A stretch of 51,706 bases of DNA from contig NZ_JACYHE010000042.1 in assembly GCF_021696945.1 (NCBI RefSeq), forward strand, positions 1 to 51,706, given 5' to 3'. Each line of letters opens with the position of its first letter. Within the stretch, counting starts at the first letter, position 1. Both the position numbers and the translations under genes were made by a program. The stretch is from Streptomyces sp. JJ36 (lineage in GTDB: Bacteria > Actinomycetota > Actinomycetes > Streptomycetales > Streptomycetaceae). The notes under the pieces were generated by a model. It was given only the letters and a program-made list of their open reading frames with translations. It did no database searches and was not told the origin of the DNA. This document shows positions 6,746 through 14,657 of this stretch, piece by piece.

Positions 6746-7714
6746 GTGACCGTCACCGAGAGCCCCCTCGACCACCCCGGCACCGCCGCTCCGGCGCCCG
6801 CGCCCGCACTCCGCGAGGCGCGGGTGCCGGCAGGCGGGATGTACGAGGGCCGGCGGGTGCTGCGCCGGGTGCCCGAGGACTGGGAGGAGCGCCCGTACGA
6901 GCACGTCACCCTGGTCCCGCAGGGGCGCGTCATCGGGGCCGAGATCCAGGGCGTAGACCTGACCCGCCCGCTCGCCCCCGCCGTACGGGAGGAGCTGAAC
7001 CGCGCGCTGCTGGAGTGGAAGGTGCTCTTCTTCCGCGGCGCCCACCTCAGCTCCGCGCAGCAGGCCGACTTCGCCCGGCACTGGGGTGAGCTGGAGACCA
7101 ACCCGCTGCTGGCCCGGGGTTCCTCGGCGGAGGTGGTCCGCTTCGACAAGGGCGGCTCCGCCGCACCCACCTTCGAGAACGTCTGGCACGCCGACGTCAC
7201 CTTCCGGGAGCGGCCGGCGCTGGGCGCGGTGCTCCAGCTCCGCGAGGTGCCGCCGGTCGGCGGCGACACCATGTGGGCGGACATGGCGGCGGCGTACGAC
7301 AACCTGCCGGAGGAGGTGCGGGAGCGCATCGAGGGAGCCACCGCGGTACACGACTTCCTGCCCGGCTTCGCCCGCTTCTACGGGCCCGAGCGACTGGCCC
7401 CGCTCCAGGAGGAGTTCCCGCCGGTGGAGCACCCGGTGGTCCGCCGGCACCCGGAGACCGGCCGCCGGATGCTCTTCGTCAACACCTCCTTCACCACGCA
7501 CATCACCGGCATGGACCGGGAGGAGAGCGACCGGCTGCTGAGCTTCCTGGTGCGGCAGGCGCATGTGCCCGAGTACCAGGTGCGGTTCCGCTGGCAGGCG
7601 GGCGACGTCGCCTTCTGGGACAACCGCGCCACCCAGCACTATGCGATCGACGACTACTTCCCGCACCGCCGGGTCGCGGAACGGGTGGCCATCGCGGGCG
7701 ACCGCCCGTTCTGA
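6746..7714 (+). CDS. TauD/TfdA-family Fe(II)/2-oxoglutarate dioxygenase
   Basis: The 322-residue protein has the TauD fold. The iron-binding HxD is in WHADVTFRERP, the distal His in NRATQHYAIDDY, and the 2-oxoglutarate-binding Arg in HRRVAERVAI. Family members hydroxylate taurine or other sulfonates to release sulfite, though others act on 2,4-D, sulfate esters or carnitine-related compounds. The start is GTG 6746 behind AGGAGGA; the frame is open further upstream but that stretch holds the promoter, short ORF and hairpin. It lies 328 bp after the carnitine operon, on its own promoter. A sulfonate substrate is the default expectation, but the carnitine neighbours make a gamma-butyrobetaine-type substrate worth testing. 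Confidence 0.88.
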   Translation: MTVTESPLDHPGTAAPAPAPALREARVPAGGMYEGRRVLRRVPEDWEERPYEHVTLVPQGRVIGAEIQGVDLTRPLAPAVREELNRALLEWKVLFFRGAHLSSAQQADFARHWGELETNPLLARGSSAEVVRFDKGGSAAPTFENVWHADVTFRERPALGAVLQLREVPPVGGDTMWADMAAAYDNLPEEVRERIEGATAVHDFLPGFARFYGPERLAPLQEEFPPVEHPVVRRHPETGRRMLFVNTSFTTHITGMDREESDRLLSFLVRQAHVPEYQVRFRWQAGDVAFWDNRATQHYAIDDYFPHRRVAERVAIAGDRPF

Positions 7715-7717
7715 GAG

Positions 7718-7773
7718 CCGGAGGCCCACCCGCACGGGTGGGCCTCCGGGGGCCCGGCCGGTGCCGGGCCCCC
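7718..7773 (+). terminator. Double hairpin terminator between convergent genes
   Basis: CCGGAGGCCCACCC at 7718-7731 pairs with GGGTGGGCCTCCGG at 7736-7749, a 14-bp perfect stem four bases after the dioxygenase stop. A second hairpin, GGGGGCCCGGC at 7748-7758 with GCCGGGCCCCC at 7763-7773, abuts it and may serve the convergent endonuclease gene. Confidence 0.85.
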
Positions 7774-7789
7774 GGCCCCGGCCGGTGCC

Positions 7790-8623
7790 TCACCAGATCG
7801 ACCCGACCCACTCCGGGTGGTCGATGAACGGGTTCCGGTTCTCCTGGAAGCGCTCGTGGATGAGGTCGTTGCGGCGCTGCTCGAAGGCGTCCGGCGGGTC
7901 CTGCTCGTGCCACGCCTTGAGCACCGAGAGCCGCCCCAGCAGCGGCTGCGAGCCGTTGCCCACCCGGTCGTTGAGTTCCAGGTCGGCGAAGCCGTCGCCG
8001 CCCTCGTAGCGCACCGCCATGTAGAAGACCATGCGGGCGACGTCGCCCTTGACCGCGTCCCGGGGTTCGAAGGAGTCGTCGTCGGTGCGGCTCTCCGGGG
8101 CCTCGTCGACCGGAGAGCCGCCGAGGTCGAAGTCCTTGTTGCCGCGGGTGCCGTTGACGGTGACGTCGGTCGGCCGCAGATGGTGCACGTCGGTGCCGGG
8201 GCCCGGCGCGGTGCCGAAGTCGCCGTGCGACTTGGCCCAGACGTGCTCCCGGTTCCAGTCGTCCTGGTCGCCGCCGTGCCGGTCCTTGTCCCGCGAGGTG
8301 CCGCTGTAGAGCAGGATCACGTTGTCCGGGTCGGCCGGGTCCTCGTCGGTGACCTGGAGCGCGTCCCACACCTGGGAGTAGCTCAGCGTGCGCTGGTCGC
8401 TGACGATCGTGTGCAGTGCGTCCGCGAGTGCCGGGCCGGTCTTGCCGAGCGCGTCCTGGTAGTAGGAGTCGTCGAGTGCGGACGGGCCGGGCTGCGCGGC
8501 GCTCGGCGGGCCCGGTGCCGGGCCGGCGGGTGCGGCCGCCCCCTGGGCGGCGAGGCCGGTCAGCAGGGTGCCGGCGGCGAGCAGGGCCAGGCCGGTGCGG
8601 CGGCCGGTGCGGGATGCGGGCAT
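7790..8623 (-). CDS. Secreted endonuclease I (EndA/NucM family)
   Basis: The 277-residue protein begins with a signal peptide (charged MPASRTGRRTG, hydrophobic LALLAAGTLLTGLAAQ, small residues AAAPA) and is exported. The mature part is an endonuclease I domain with the beta-beta-alpha-metal active site: VILLYSG, WNREHVWAKSHGDFG, and DVHHLRPTDVTVNGTRGN where catalytic and Mg-binding residues sit, then DLGGSPVDEAPE and GDVARMVFYMAVRY. It should degrade extracellular DNA, and possibly RNA, for phosphate and nitrogen. It is monocistronic, convergent with the dioxygenase gene, and 292 bp from the upstream methyltransferase. A possible PHO-box-like sequence lies upstream at 8744-8765. Confidence 0.93.
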   Translation of the reverse strand: MPASRTGRRTGLALLAAGTLLTGLAAQGAAAPAGPAPGPPSAAQPGPSALDDSYYQDALGKTGPALADALHTIVSDQRTLSYSQVWDALQVTDEDPADPDNVILLYSGTSRDKDRHGGDQDDWNREHVWAKSHGDFGTAPGPGTDVHHLRPTDVTVNGTRGNKDFDLGGSPVDEAPESRTDDDSFEPRDAVKGDVARMVFYMAVRYEGGDGFADLELNDRVGNGSQPLLGRLSVLKAWHEQDPPDAFEQRRNDLIHERFQENRNPFIDHPEWVGSIW

Positions 8624-8743
8624 GCGTGGGGGTCCTCTCCCGTGGTGCCGCGGCGGGGCGGCGGCGGCCGGGTGGGGAGAGGCCGTCTACGCGCGATGAC
8701 CGCGGCGACTGCGTGGGTGTGCGTCCACGGGAAGTCTTCCCCG

Positions 8744-8765
8744 GGCGGCTGGACTCAATGTGAAC
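8744..8765 (-). promoter_or_regulatory. Weak PHO-box-like direct repeat upstream of endonuclease I
   Basis: On the minus strand GTTCACATTGA is followed directly by GTCCAGCCGCC, two 11-nt units of which the first matches the GTTCACC core of Streptomyces PhoP sites well and the second only partly. Secreted nucleases are plausible Pho-regulon members. The match is short and could be chance. Confidence 0.2.
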
Positions 8766-8821
8766 ATGACAAATGCATTGCCGGGCCGGTGCACGTCCCC
8801 GGGCCGGCATCGCGCACGACG

Positions 8822-8855
8822 CCGCCCGGCGGGCGCCTGCGCACCCGCCGGGCGG
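8822..8855 (-). terminator. Terminator of the methyltransferase gene
   Basis: CCGCCCGGCGGG at 8822-8833 pairs perfectly with CCCGCCGGGCGG at 8844-8855 around a 10-nt loop, 60 bp past the methyltransferase stop on the minus strand. Confidence 0.7.
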
Positions 8856-8915
8856 AGGGGCGGACGGCCCGGGCAGAGGCCCCGGCGGGACCCGGGCCGG
8901 AAACGGCCGCGCCGC

Positions 8916-9674
8916 TTACGCGGTGCGCTCGCCGAGCACGAAGGCGAAGCGGTCGTCGAACTCCAGCCACGCGTCCGGGTGACGCTCGGTGACCTCCTCC
9001 AGCCCGCGCTTCAGCTCCTCGTCGCCGAACGTGGAGAGCACGGACATCCAGCGGTTCCCGACCAGGCGCAGCCACCGCTCCCGCTCGATCCCGACCCGGT
9101 ACTGCTCGGTGGTGTGCGTCACCGCGAGCCCGGCGCGGCGCATCCCGGCCGCCACCGCCTCCGGCTCCGGCTGGCGGTCGGCGAACCGGTCCAGGGCCTC
9201 CTGGAAGAGCGGGTAGTCCAGCTTGGGCGGGATCGTCACCACCAGCAGCCGGCCGCCGGGGGCCAGCCGCCCGGCCAGCCCGGCGAGCGTGGCGTCCAGA
9301 TCGGCGAAGTGGTGCACCGCCTCCTTGACGAGCACGGCGTCGAAGGCGTCGTACGGAAGGGCCGTGTCCGGGTCGCCGAGTTCCTCCGCGGTGGCGCGCA
9401 GCGGCCGCAGCCGGGGGTCGTCCGGGAGCTGGTCGAGCATCTCCTGCGACGGGTCCACGCACACCAGCGGTGTACGGGCGTCCGCGCACGGCAGCAGCCG
9501 GCTGAGGAAGAGCCCGGTGCCGGCCCCGACGTCGGCGATCCGCTGGCCCGGGTGCGCCCGGAGCCGGTCCCGGATCAGGTCGGCCATCCATTCCAGGTAC
9601 GCGGGCCGCTGGCCCCACGTGTCGTCGTAGGTACGGGCAAGCTGTGCGTAGTGGCGCTGAAGCTGCTCGTCCAC
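8916..9674 (-). CDS. Class I SAM-dependent methyltransferase
   Basis: The 252-residue protein has the seven-strand Rossmann methyltransferase fold. Motif I is IADVGAGTGLFLSRLL near residues 46-61, the acidic residue binding SAM ribose is in LVCVDPSQEML, and the later block FDAVLVKEAVHHF and GGRLLVVTIPP correspond to motifs IV-VI. The start is GTG 9674 with AAAGGTGAG upstream; length fits UbiE/Methyltransf_11-type enzymes. Substrate cannot be deduced: it is a monocistronic gene between a secreted nuclease and an acyl-CoA ligase. Residues from ~165 on form a lid or substrate cap with no diagnostic motif. Confidence 0.88.
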   Translation of the reverse strand: MDEQLQRHYAQLARTYDDTWGQRPAYLEWMADLIRDRLRAHPGQRIADVGAGTGLFLSRLLPCADARTPLVCVDPSQEMLDQLPDDPRLRPLRATAEELGDPDTALPYDAFDAVLVKEAVHHFADLDATLAGLAGRLAPGGRLLVVTIPPKLDYPLFQEALDRFADRQPEPEAVAAGMRRAGLAVTHTTEQYRVGIERERWLRLVGNRWMSVLSTFGDEELKRGLEEVTERHPDAWLEFDDRFAFVLGERTA

Positions 9675-9906
9675 GCGGCGGACTCACCTTTCTCACTGGA
9701 GTCACACGGTTTGCGCCACCAATGTGCGGCCCGGGCGAGCCTCTTGGCCACCGTGCCACCGCCCGGCGGCGCTGCCACCGAAACATTTCAGCCACCCCAG
9801 GATACCGACCGCCCGCACGCCCCGGGATGCGGACGACCACCGTCCGCCCGGCACGGGCCCGCCCGGAGACTCCGCACGCACGGCACCCGGCCGTGCACCC
9901 GGAGTG

Positions 9907-9947
9907 AGCGTGCGCCCCGGGTCGGGGGAAGCGTGCGCCCCGGGTCG
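9907..9947. repeat. 18-bp direct repeat in the 296-bp gap between acyl-CoA ligase and methyltransferase
   Basis: AGCGTGCGCCCCGGGTCG occurs at 9907-9924 and again, identical, at 9930-9947 (period 23 bp). It lies just downstream of the acyl-CoA ligase stop on the minus strand. Apart from this the gap 9675-9970 shows no gene; the part nearest 9674 should hold the methyltransferase promoter, not identified with confidence. Confidence 0.55.
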
Positions 9948-9970
9948 TGGTGCCCGCCGGCCTCCCGTGC

Positions 9971-11881
9971 TCAGGTGTACAGTGCGTCGATCTCCGCGGC
10001 GAAGTCCCGCTGGATCGCCTCCCGGCGCAGCTTCATCGAGGGCGTCAGGTGCCCGGAGCGCTCGGTGAAGTCCACCGCCAGCACCCGGAAGCGGCGGATG
10101 GACTCGGCCTGGGAGACCAGGGCGTTGGCGTCGTCCACCGCCTGCTGGAGGTTGCGCCGCAGGTCCTCGTCCCCTACGAGCCGGTCCGGCGGGACGTCCT
10201 CCTTGCCGTGCATCCGCTGCCAGTGCGCCAGGCCCTCCGGTTCGAGGGTGAGCAGCGCGGTGAGGTAGGGCCGGTTGTCGCCGACGACCAGGCACTGGTG
10301 CACCAGGGGGTGCGCGCGCAGCCAGTCCTCCAGGGGCGCCGGGGCCACGTTCTTGCCGCTGGAGGTGATGATGAGGTCCTTCTTGCGGCCGGTGATGGTG
10401 AGATAGCCCTCGTCGTCGAGGTGGCCGAGGTCGCCGGTGGCGAGCCAGCCGTCCGGCCGGGTGCCCGGCTCGACGGCCCGCCGGGCGCCGTGCCAGTAGC
10501 CGCTGAACACCTGGCCGCCGCGGAGCAGCACCTCGCCGTCGTGCGCGATGCGGACCGCCGTGCCGGGGACCGGCCAGCCGACCGTGCCGAGCCGTGGCTT
10601 GAGCGGCGGGGTGACCGTGACGGCCGCGGTGGTCTCGGTGAGCCCGTACCCCTCGAAGACCTCGATACCGGCGCCGGCGAAGAAGGCGCACAGCCGCTCG
10701 CCCAGGGGCGAGCCGCCGCAGATCACCTGGCGGACCCGGCCGCCGAGCGCCTCCCGGATGCGCCGGTAGACCAGCGGGTCGTAGAGGCCGCGGGCGGCGC
10801 GGGTGAGGAAGCCGGGGCCGCGCCCGCCGCCGTGCCGGGCGTCGAGGGCGGCGTCGCCGAACCGGACGGCGACCCGGGAGGCCCGGTCGAAGGAGGAGCC
10901 GCGGCGCATCCGCTCGGCGGTGGCCCGGGCGTTGTTGTAGACCTTCTCCAGCACATACGGGATGGCCAGCAGGAAGGAGGGCCGGAACCCGGCGAGGTCG
11001 GCCAGCAGGTCCTCGGTCTGGATGCTGGGGGCGTGGCCCAGCCGGACCCGGGCCCGGACGCAGCCGACGGCGACCATCCGGCCGAAGACGTGTGCCATGG
11101 GCAGGAAGAGCAGGGTGGCGGCCGGGTGGCGGCTGACGGCCCGGAAGACGGGGTGCAGCAGCTCGATGCAGTTGTCCACCTCGGCGAAGAAGTTGCCGTG
11201 GGTGAGCACGCAGCCCTTGGGGCGGCCGGTGGTGCCGGAGGTGTGGATGACGGTGGCGATGGTGTCCGGGCCCAGCCCGGCCCGCCGTCCGGCCACCGCC
11301 TCCTCGGGGACCTCCCGGCCGGCCGTGGTGAGCCGGCCGAGCGCACCGGCGTCGAGCTGCCACAGGTGCTCCAGGTCCGGCAGGGCGCCGCGGACGCCGC
11401 TGACCAGCCGGGCGAGTTCGGCGTTCTCCACCACGCAGGCCCGGGCGGTGGTGTCCTGCAGGACGAAGCGGGCCTGGGCGGCCGAGGAGGTCGGGTAGAC
11501 CGGCACGGTGACCAGCCCGGCGGCCCAGGAGGCGAAGTCGAGCAGGGTCCAGGCGTAGCTGGTACGGGCCATGATCGCCAGCCGGTCGCCCGGCCGCAGC
11601 CCCTCGGCGACCAGGCCGCGGGCGACCGCGGAGACCTCCTCGGCGAACTCGGCCGCGGTGACGTCCGCCCAGCGCCCGTCGGGCTCCTTGCGGCTGAGCA
11701 CCACCGCGTGCGGGTCCTCGGCGGCGTTGTGGAAGGGGATGTCGGCCAGCGAGCCGCTCTCCAGCCGCGGGACCAGCGGCGGGACGTAGGCCTGGCGGAC
11801 GACGCCGCCCTCCCGGTGCAGGGTCGGTTCGACGAGTGGGGGCGGGGTGGGTCCGGCGGCCGGCGGGATCTTCGGGGACAT
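9971..11881 (-). CDS. Long-chain fatty acid-CoA ligase (AMP-binding, FadD15-like)
   Basis: The 636-residue ANL-superfamily enzyme activates long-chain fatty acids to acyl-CoA through an acyl-adenylate. The P-loop-like A3 motif IHTSGTTGRPKGCVLTHGN is near residues 212-230, A5 is YGLTETTAAVT, A7 is TGDLGHLDDEGY, and A8/A10 is ITGRKKDLIITSSGKNVAP, all intact. ATG 11881 follows AAGGAG; an upstream extension to 11944 has no family match. The length and TGDLGHL...SSGKNVAPAPLED pattern fit the FadD15-like group. It is on the same strand as the thiolase 246 bp upstream; terminator-like hairpins intervene, so the two are probably separate units. Role in beta-oxidation or lipid remodelling is inferred. 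Confidence 0.93.
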   Translation of the reverse strand: MSPKIPPAAGPTPPPLVEPTLHREGGVVRQAYVPPLVPRLESGSLADIPFHNAAEDPHAVVLSRKEPDGRWADVTAAEFAEEVSAVARGLVAEGLRPGDRLAIMARTSYAWTLLDFASWAAGLVTVPVYPTSSAAQARFVLQDTTARACVVENAELARLVSGVRGALPDLEHLWQLDAGALGRLTTAGREVPEEAVAGRRAGLGPDTIATVIHTSGTTGRPKGCVLTHGNFFAEVDNCIELLHPVFRAVSRHPAATLLFLPMAHVFGRMVAVGCVRARVRLGHAPSIQTEDLLADLAGFRPSFLLAIPYVLEKVYNNARATAERMRRGSSFDRASRVAVRFGDAALDARHGGGRGPGFLTRAARGLYDPLVYRRIREALGGRVRQVICGGSPLGERLCAFFAGAGIEVFEGYGLTETTAAVTVTPPLKPRLGTVGWPVPGTAVRIAHDGEVLLRGGQVFSGYWHGARRAVEPGTRPDGWLATGDLGHLDDEGYLTITGRKKDLIITSSGKNVAPAPLEDWLRAHPLVHQCLVVGDNRPYLTALLTLEPEGLAHWQRMHGKEDVPPDRLVGDEDLRRNLQQAVDDANALVSQAESIRRFRVLAVDFTERSGHLTPSMKLRREAIQRDFAAEIDALYT

Positions 11882-12053
11882 GGCGGCTCCTTGGGGGTCG
11901 GCGCGTGCCCGGCGCGGACCCGCCCGGTGTGGCGGCCGCCACACCGTACCGGCCCCGCCCTGTCGGGGCCGTACGGCGGCTGCGGCGGGCCGGCGACGCG
12001 GCGGGCCGGGTGCGGTGGGGGTGCCGGGAGAGGTGCCGGGGCGGGTGAGGTGC

Positions 12054-12084
12054 CCGCCGGGCGGCCGGTCGGGGCCGCCGGCGG
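12054..12084 (-). terminator. Terminator of the thiolase gene
   Basis: CCGCCGG and CGGCC at 12054-12066 pair with GGCCG and CCGGCGG at 12073-12084 (12 bp with one bulged G), 43 bp past the thiolase stop. A second stem, CGGCCCCG at 11950-11957 with CGGGGCCG at 11964-11971, follows before the ligase gene. Confidence 0.65.
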
Positions 12085-12127
12085 ACGAAGGGACCGGGAC
12101 GTGCTCGCCGGTGCGGCGCGGAGCGCC

Positions 12128-13423
12128 TCAGGCGCGTTCGAGAATCGCGGTCACCCCCTGCCCGCCGGCGGCGCAGATCGAGAGCAGCCCGCGCGCGCCC
12201 GGCTCCGGCCCCGCGCGCTCGGCGAGGAGCTTGGCCAGGGTGGCGGTGATGCGGGCACCGGTGGCGGCGAACGGGTGTCCGGTGGCCAGCGACGACCCGG
12301 CGACGTTGAGCCGGGAACGGTCCAGCGGTGCCAGCCCCTGTTTCTCCCAGGCGGCCAGGGTCGCCAGCACCTGGGAGGCGAAGGCCTCGTGGATCTCGAT
12401 GAGGGCGAAGTCGCCGAGATCCAGCCCGAGTCGGCGCAGCAGCCGCGGCACGGCGAACGCGGGTGCCATCAGCAGCCCCTCCCCGGCCTCCTCGGTGAAG
12501 TCCACGGCGCCGGTCTCGTACGCGGTGAGGTAGGCGAGCGGGCGCAACCCGCGGCGCTCGGCCCACTCCTCGGAGCCGAGCAGCACGGTGGCGGCGCCGT
12601 CGGTGAGCGGTGTGGAGTTGCCCGCGGTCATGGTGGCCTCGGCGGCGCCGTCGGCGAGCCCGAAGACCGGCGGGAGTGCGCCGAGTTTCTGCACCGAGGT
12701 GCCGGGGCGCAGGTTCTGGTCCCGGGCCAGGCCCTGGAAGGGCACCACCAGGTCGTGCAGGAAGCCGCTGTCGTAGGCGGTGGCGAGGTTGCGGTGGCTG
12801 AGCGCGGCGAGTTCGTCCTGCTCCCGCCGGGTGACGCCCCATTCGCGGGCGGTACGGGCGGCGTGCTCGCCCATGGAGAGGCCGGTGCGGGGCTCGGCGT
12901 CGCGCGGGGTCTCGGGGACGAGCTCGCCCGGCCGGAAGCGGGCGAGTTCCCGCAGTCGCTGCTTCAGGCTCGGGGCCCGGCGGGCGGCGAGCAGGATGCG
13001 GCGCAGCCGGTCGTCGATGCCCAGGGGGGCGTCGCTGGCGGTGTCGACGCCACCGGCGATCCCGGCGTCGATCTGGCCGAGGGCGATCTTGTTGGCCACC
13101 GCGATCACGGCCTGCAGGCCGGTGCCGCACGCCTGCTGGACGTCGTACGCGGGGGTGCGGGGGTCGAGCGCGGAGCCGAGGACGGTCTCGCGGGCGAGGT
13201 TGAGGTCGCGGCTGTGCTTGAGCACGGCGCCGGCGACGAACTCGCCGAGCCGCTCGTCCTGCAGCCCGTGACGCTGCACCAGCCCGTCGAGCGCCGCGGT
13301 CAGCATGTCCTGGTGGGAACAGGTGGCGTACGGCCCGTCCGCCCGTGCGAAGGGGATGCGGCTGCCGCCGAGGACCGCGACGCGGCGCGGAGGGGAGGAA
13401 CCTATGAGGCCGCTGAGAGTCAT
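12128..13423 (-). CDS. Acetyl-CoA C-acyltransferase (thiolase, FadI-like)
   Basis: The 431-residue thiolase carries the nucleophilic Cys in QQACGTGLQAV near residue 98, the NSTPLTDGAA block, the catalytic His in EIHEAFASQVLATL, the ATGHPFAATGAR loop, and the second Cys in CAAGGQGVTAIL at the C-terminus. It either cleaves 3-ketoacyl-CoA in beta-oxidation or condenses acetyl-CoA. ATG 13423 (MTLSGLIG) gives the right N-terminus; AGGAG lies about 12 bases upstream. Actinobacterial thiolases of this type usually neighbour a ketoacyl reductase and a MaoC hydratase with a TetR regulator. Here the reductase is absent and only a broken MaoC remains next door, so its metabolic partner has probably been lost or moved. 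Confidence 0.93.
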   Translation of the reverse strand: MTLSGLIGSSPPRRVAVLGGSRIPFARADGPYATCSHQDMLTAALDGLVQRHGLQDERLGEFVAGAVLKHSRDLNLARETVLGSALDPRTPAYDVQQACGTGLQAVIAVANKIALGQIDAGIAGGVDTASDAPLGIDDRLRRILLAARRAPSLKQRLRELARFRPGELVPETPRDAEPRTGLSMGEHAARTAREWGVTRREQDELAALSHRNLATAYDSGFLHDLVVPFQGLARDQNLRPGTSVQKLGALPPVFGLADGAAEATMTAGNSTPLTDGAATVLLGSEEWAERRGLRPLAYLTAYETGAVDFTEEAGEGLLMAPAFAVPRLLRRLGLDLGDFALIEIHEAFASQVLATLAAWEKQGLAPLDRSRLNVAGSSLATGHPFAATGARITATLAKLLAERAGPEPGARGLLSICAAGGQGVTAILERA

Positions 13424-13583
13424 CCTCGACCGAACTCCTGACCTGTGAGTGATTTTACCCGGAAGTACATCCACGCGAACCCGAGGATCCCGGGGAACGG
13501 CCGACCGCCACCCGCACGTCGCCCGCACAGGCCCCGGCCGCGGAGGGCATCGTACGGCGGCGGGGCGCACCGTCCGGACAGCA

Positions 13584-13929
13584 CGGCTCGCGCACCCCGG
13601 CTCCGGCGACCGGAACCCGGTCCGTCTGCACCCGCTCGCCACACGGGCGTTCGGCTTTTCCGCGGGCTGTCGCCCACGGCACGGGGCTCGTCGCCCGCCG
13701 ACTCGCGGAACCGGCGCCGGAGGGACAGGCGTGCACCGTCTCCGCCCGCTTCCTCGCACCGGTGCCGCTGCCCGCGACGGTCCGCTACGGCGTCACCGGG
13801 ACCGGCGCGGGGCGCACCTTCGAGCTGCGGAACGCCGCGGACCCCGGCCGGCTGCACCTCACCGGCCGGACGGCGTCCAGCGCCCGCCCTTCATCAGCGA
13901 CTCCAGGCCCGTCCAGCAGAAGTGCATGA
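13584..13929 (+). pseudogene. Truncated, frameshifted remnant of a MaoC-type enoyl-CoA hydratase
   Basis: Two adjacent plus-strand frames together read as the C-terminal hotdog half of a MaoC dehydratase. The first frame gives SGDRNPVRLHPLATRAFGF, the hydratase motif usually seen as SGDxNPIHL. After the T-run at 13656-13659 it must shift by one base to continue PRAVAHGTGLVARRL, then VSARFLAPVPLPATVRYGV and LHLTGR, which match the rest of the family. One extra T in the run explains the shift. Nothing upstream in 13424-13583 matches the N-terminal half, so the gene is also truncated at its 5' end. The shifted frame stays open to TGA at 13927-13929, overlapping the 3' end of the tetR gene on the other strand. 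This is gene decay or a deletion scar. Confidence 0.75.
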
Positions 13930-14512
13930 GCGTCGCCGCGGTCTCCTTCGCCGAGGGCCGGTCCTCCGTACGGGAGTTCGCCCAGTCGGCGAGCGACTCC
14001 GCCGCGCCGGCGAGCGCGTGCGCCAGGCCCGACACCTCACGGTCGACCAGGTCCTCGTCGCACCCCGCGTCCCGCGCGGCACGGCCGATGAGCCGGGTCA
14101 CCAGTGCCACCAGCTCGGCGCGCATCTCGGAGACCGCCCGCGCGAACGGCTCGCCCTCGGTACGGGCCTGCTGGGAGAGGACCGCCCAGCCGTCGGGGTG
14201 GGCCGCGGTGTGGGCGAAGAAGGCGCACAGCCCGTTCCAGAGCTGCTGGTCGGCGGAGGCCGCCTGCTCCCGGGTGCCCTCGTGGACGGCCGCGGAGAGC
14301 GCCGCGGCCTCGCGCGCTATGCAGGCGGTGAACAGGTCTTCCTTGGAGTGCAGATACTGGTAGACCAGCGGCTTCGAGACCCCGGCGGCCTCCGCGATGT
14401 CGTCCATCGACGCCGAGCGGTACCCGTGCCGTGCGAACCCGGCGACCGCCGCGTCCAGCATCTGCTGCTCGCGCACCGCCCGCGGTACCCGTCTGCTGTT
14501 CTTCGACCCCAC
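13859..14512 (-). CDS. TetR/AcrR-family transcriptional regulator
   Basis: The 217-residue protein has a standard TetR N-terminal HTH (QQMLDAAVAGFARHGYRSASMDDIAEAAGVSKPLVYQYLHSKEDLF split over residues ~18-62) followed by an all-helical ligand domain. The start is GTG 14512 (VGSKNSRRVPR); upstream in-frame sequence lacks family similarity. It lies beside the MaoC remnant and the thiolase gene, all fatty-acid related, and regulators in this setting usually respond to acyl-CoA or fatty acids (inference from context). Its last ~23 codons overlap the MaoC remnant on the opposite strand. An operator was not identified. Confidence 0.9.
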   Translation of the reverse strand: MGSKNSRRVPRAVREQQMLDAAVAGFARHGYRSASMDDIAEAAGVSKPLVYQYLHSKEDLFTACIAREAAALSAAVHEGTREQAASADQQLWNGLCAFFAHTAAHPDGWAVLSQQARTEGEPFARAVSEMRAELVALVTRLIGRAARDAGCDEDLVDREVSGLAHALAGAAESLADWANSRTEDRPSAKETAATLMHFCWTGLESLMKGGRWTPSGR

Positions 14513-14568
14513 CTCGTAGCCCTTCGCATCGCCCCCGCCGTGAGCGTTATCACTCCGTAGCCTACGCC

Positions 14569-14604
14569 GAAGCTCCCCCGGACACGGTCGTCCGGGGGAG
14601 CTTC
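14569..14604 (-). terminator. Terminator of the DAACS symporter gene
   Basis: GAAGCTCCCCCGGAC at 14569-14583 pairs perfectly with GTCCGGGGGAGCTTC at 14590-14604 (15-bp stem, 6-nt loop), 54 bp past the symporter stop and before the tetR start. Confidence 0.85.
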
Positions 14605-14657
14605 CAGCCATGCCGGGGGCACAGTCCCGCGGCGCATGCGGGCCGTACCACCGCCGG

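Noticed and set aside
9702..13441. Very long open frames over 1100 codons on both strands across the acyl-CoA ligase and thiolase genes
   Set aside because: They mirror real genes in other frames, are Arg/Pro/Gly/Ala-rich, cross known gene boundaries, and carry no family motif. High G/C at third positions removes stop codons.
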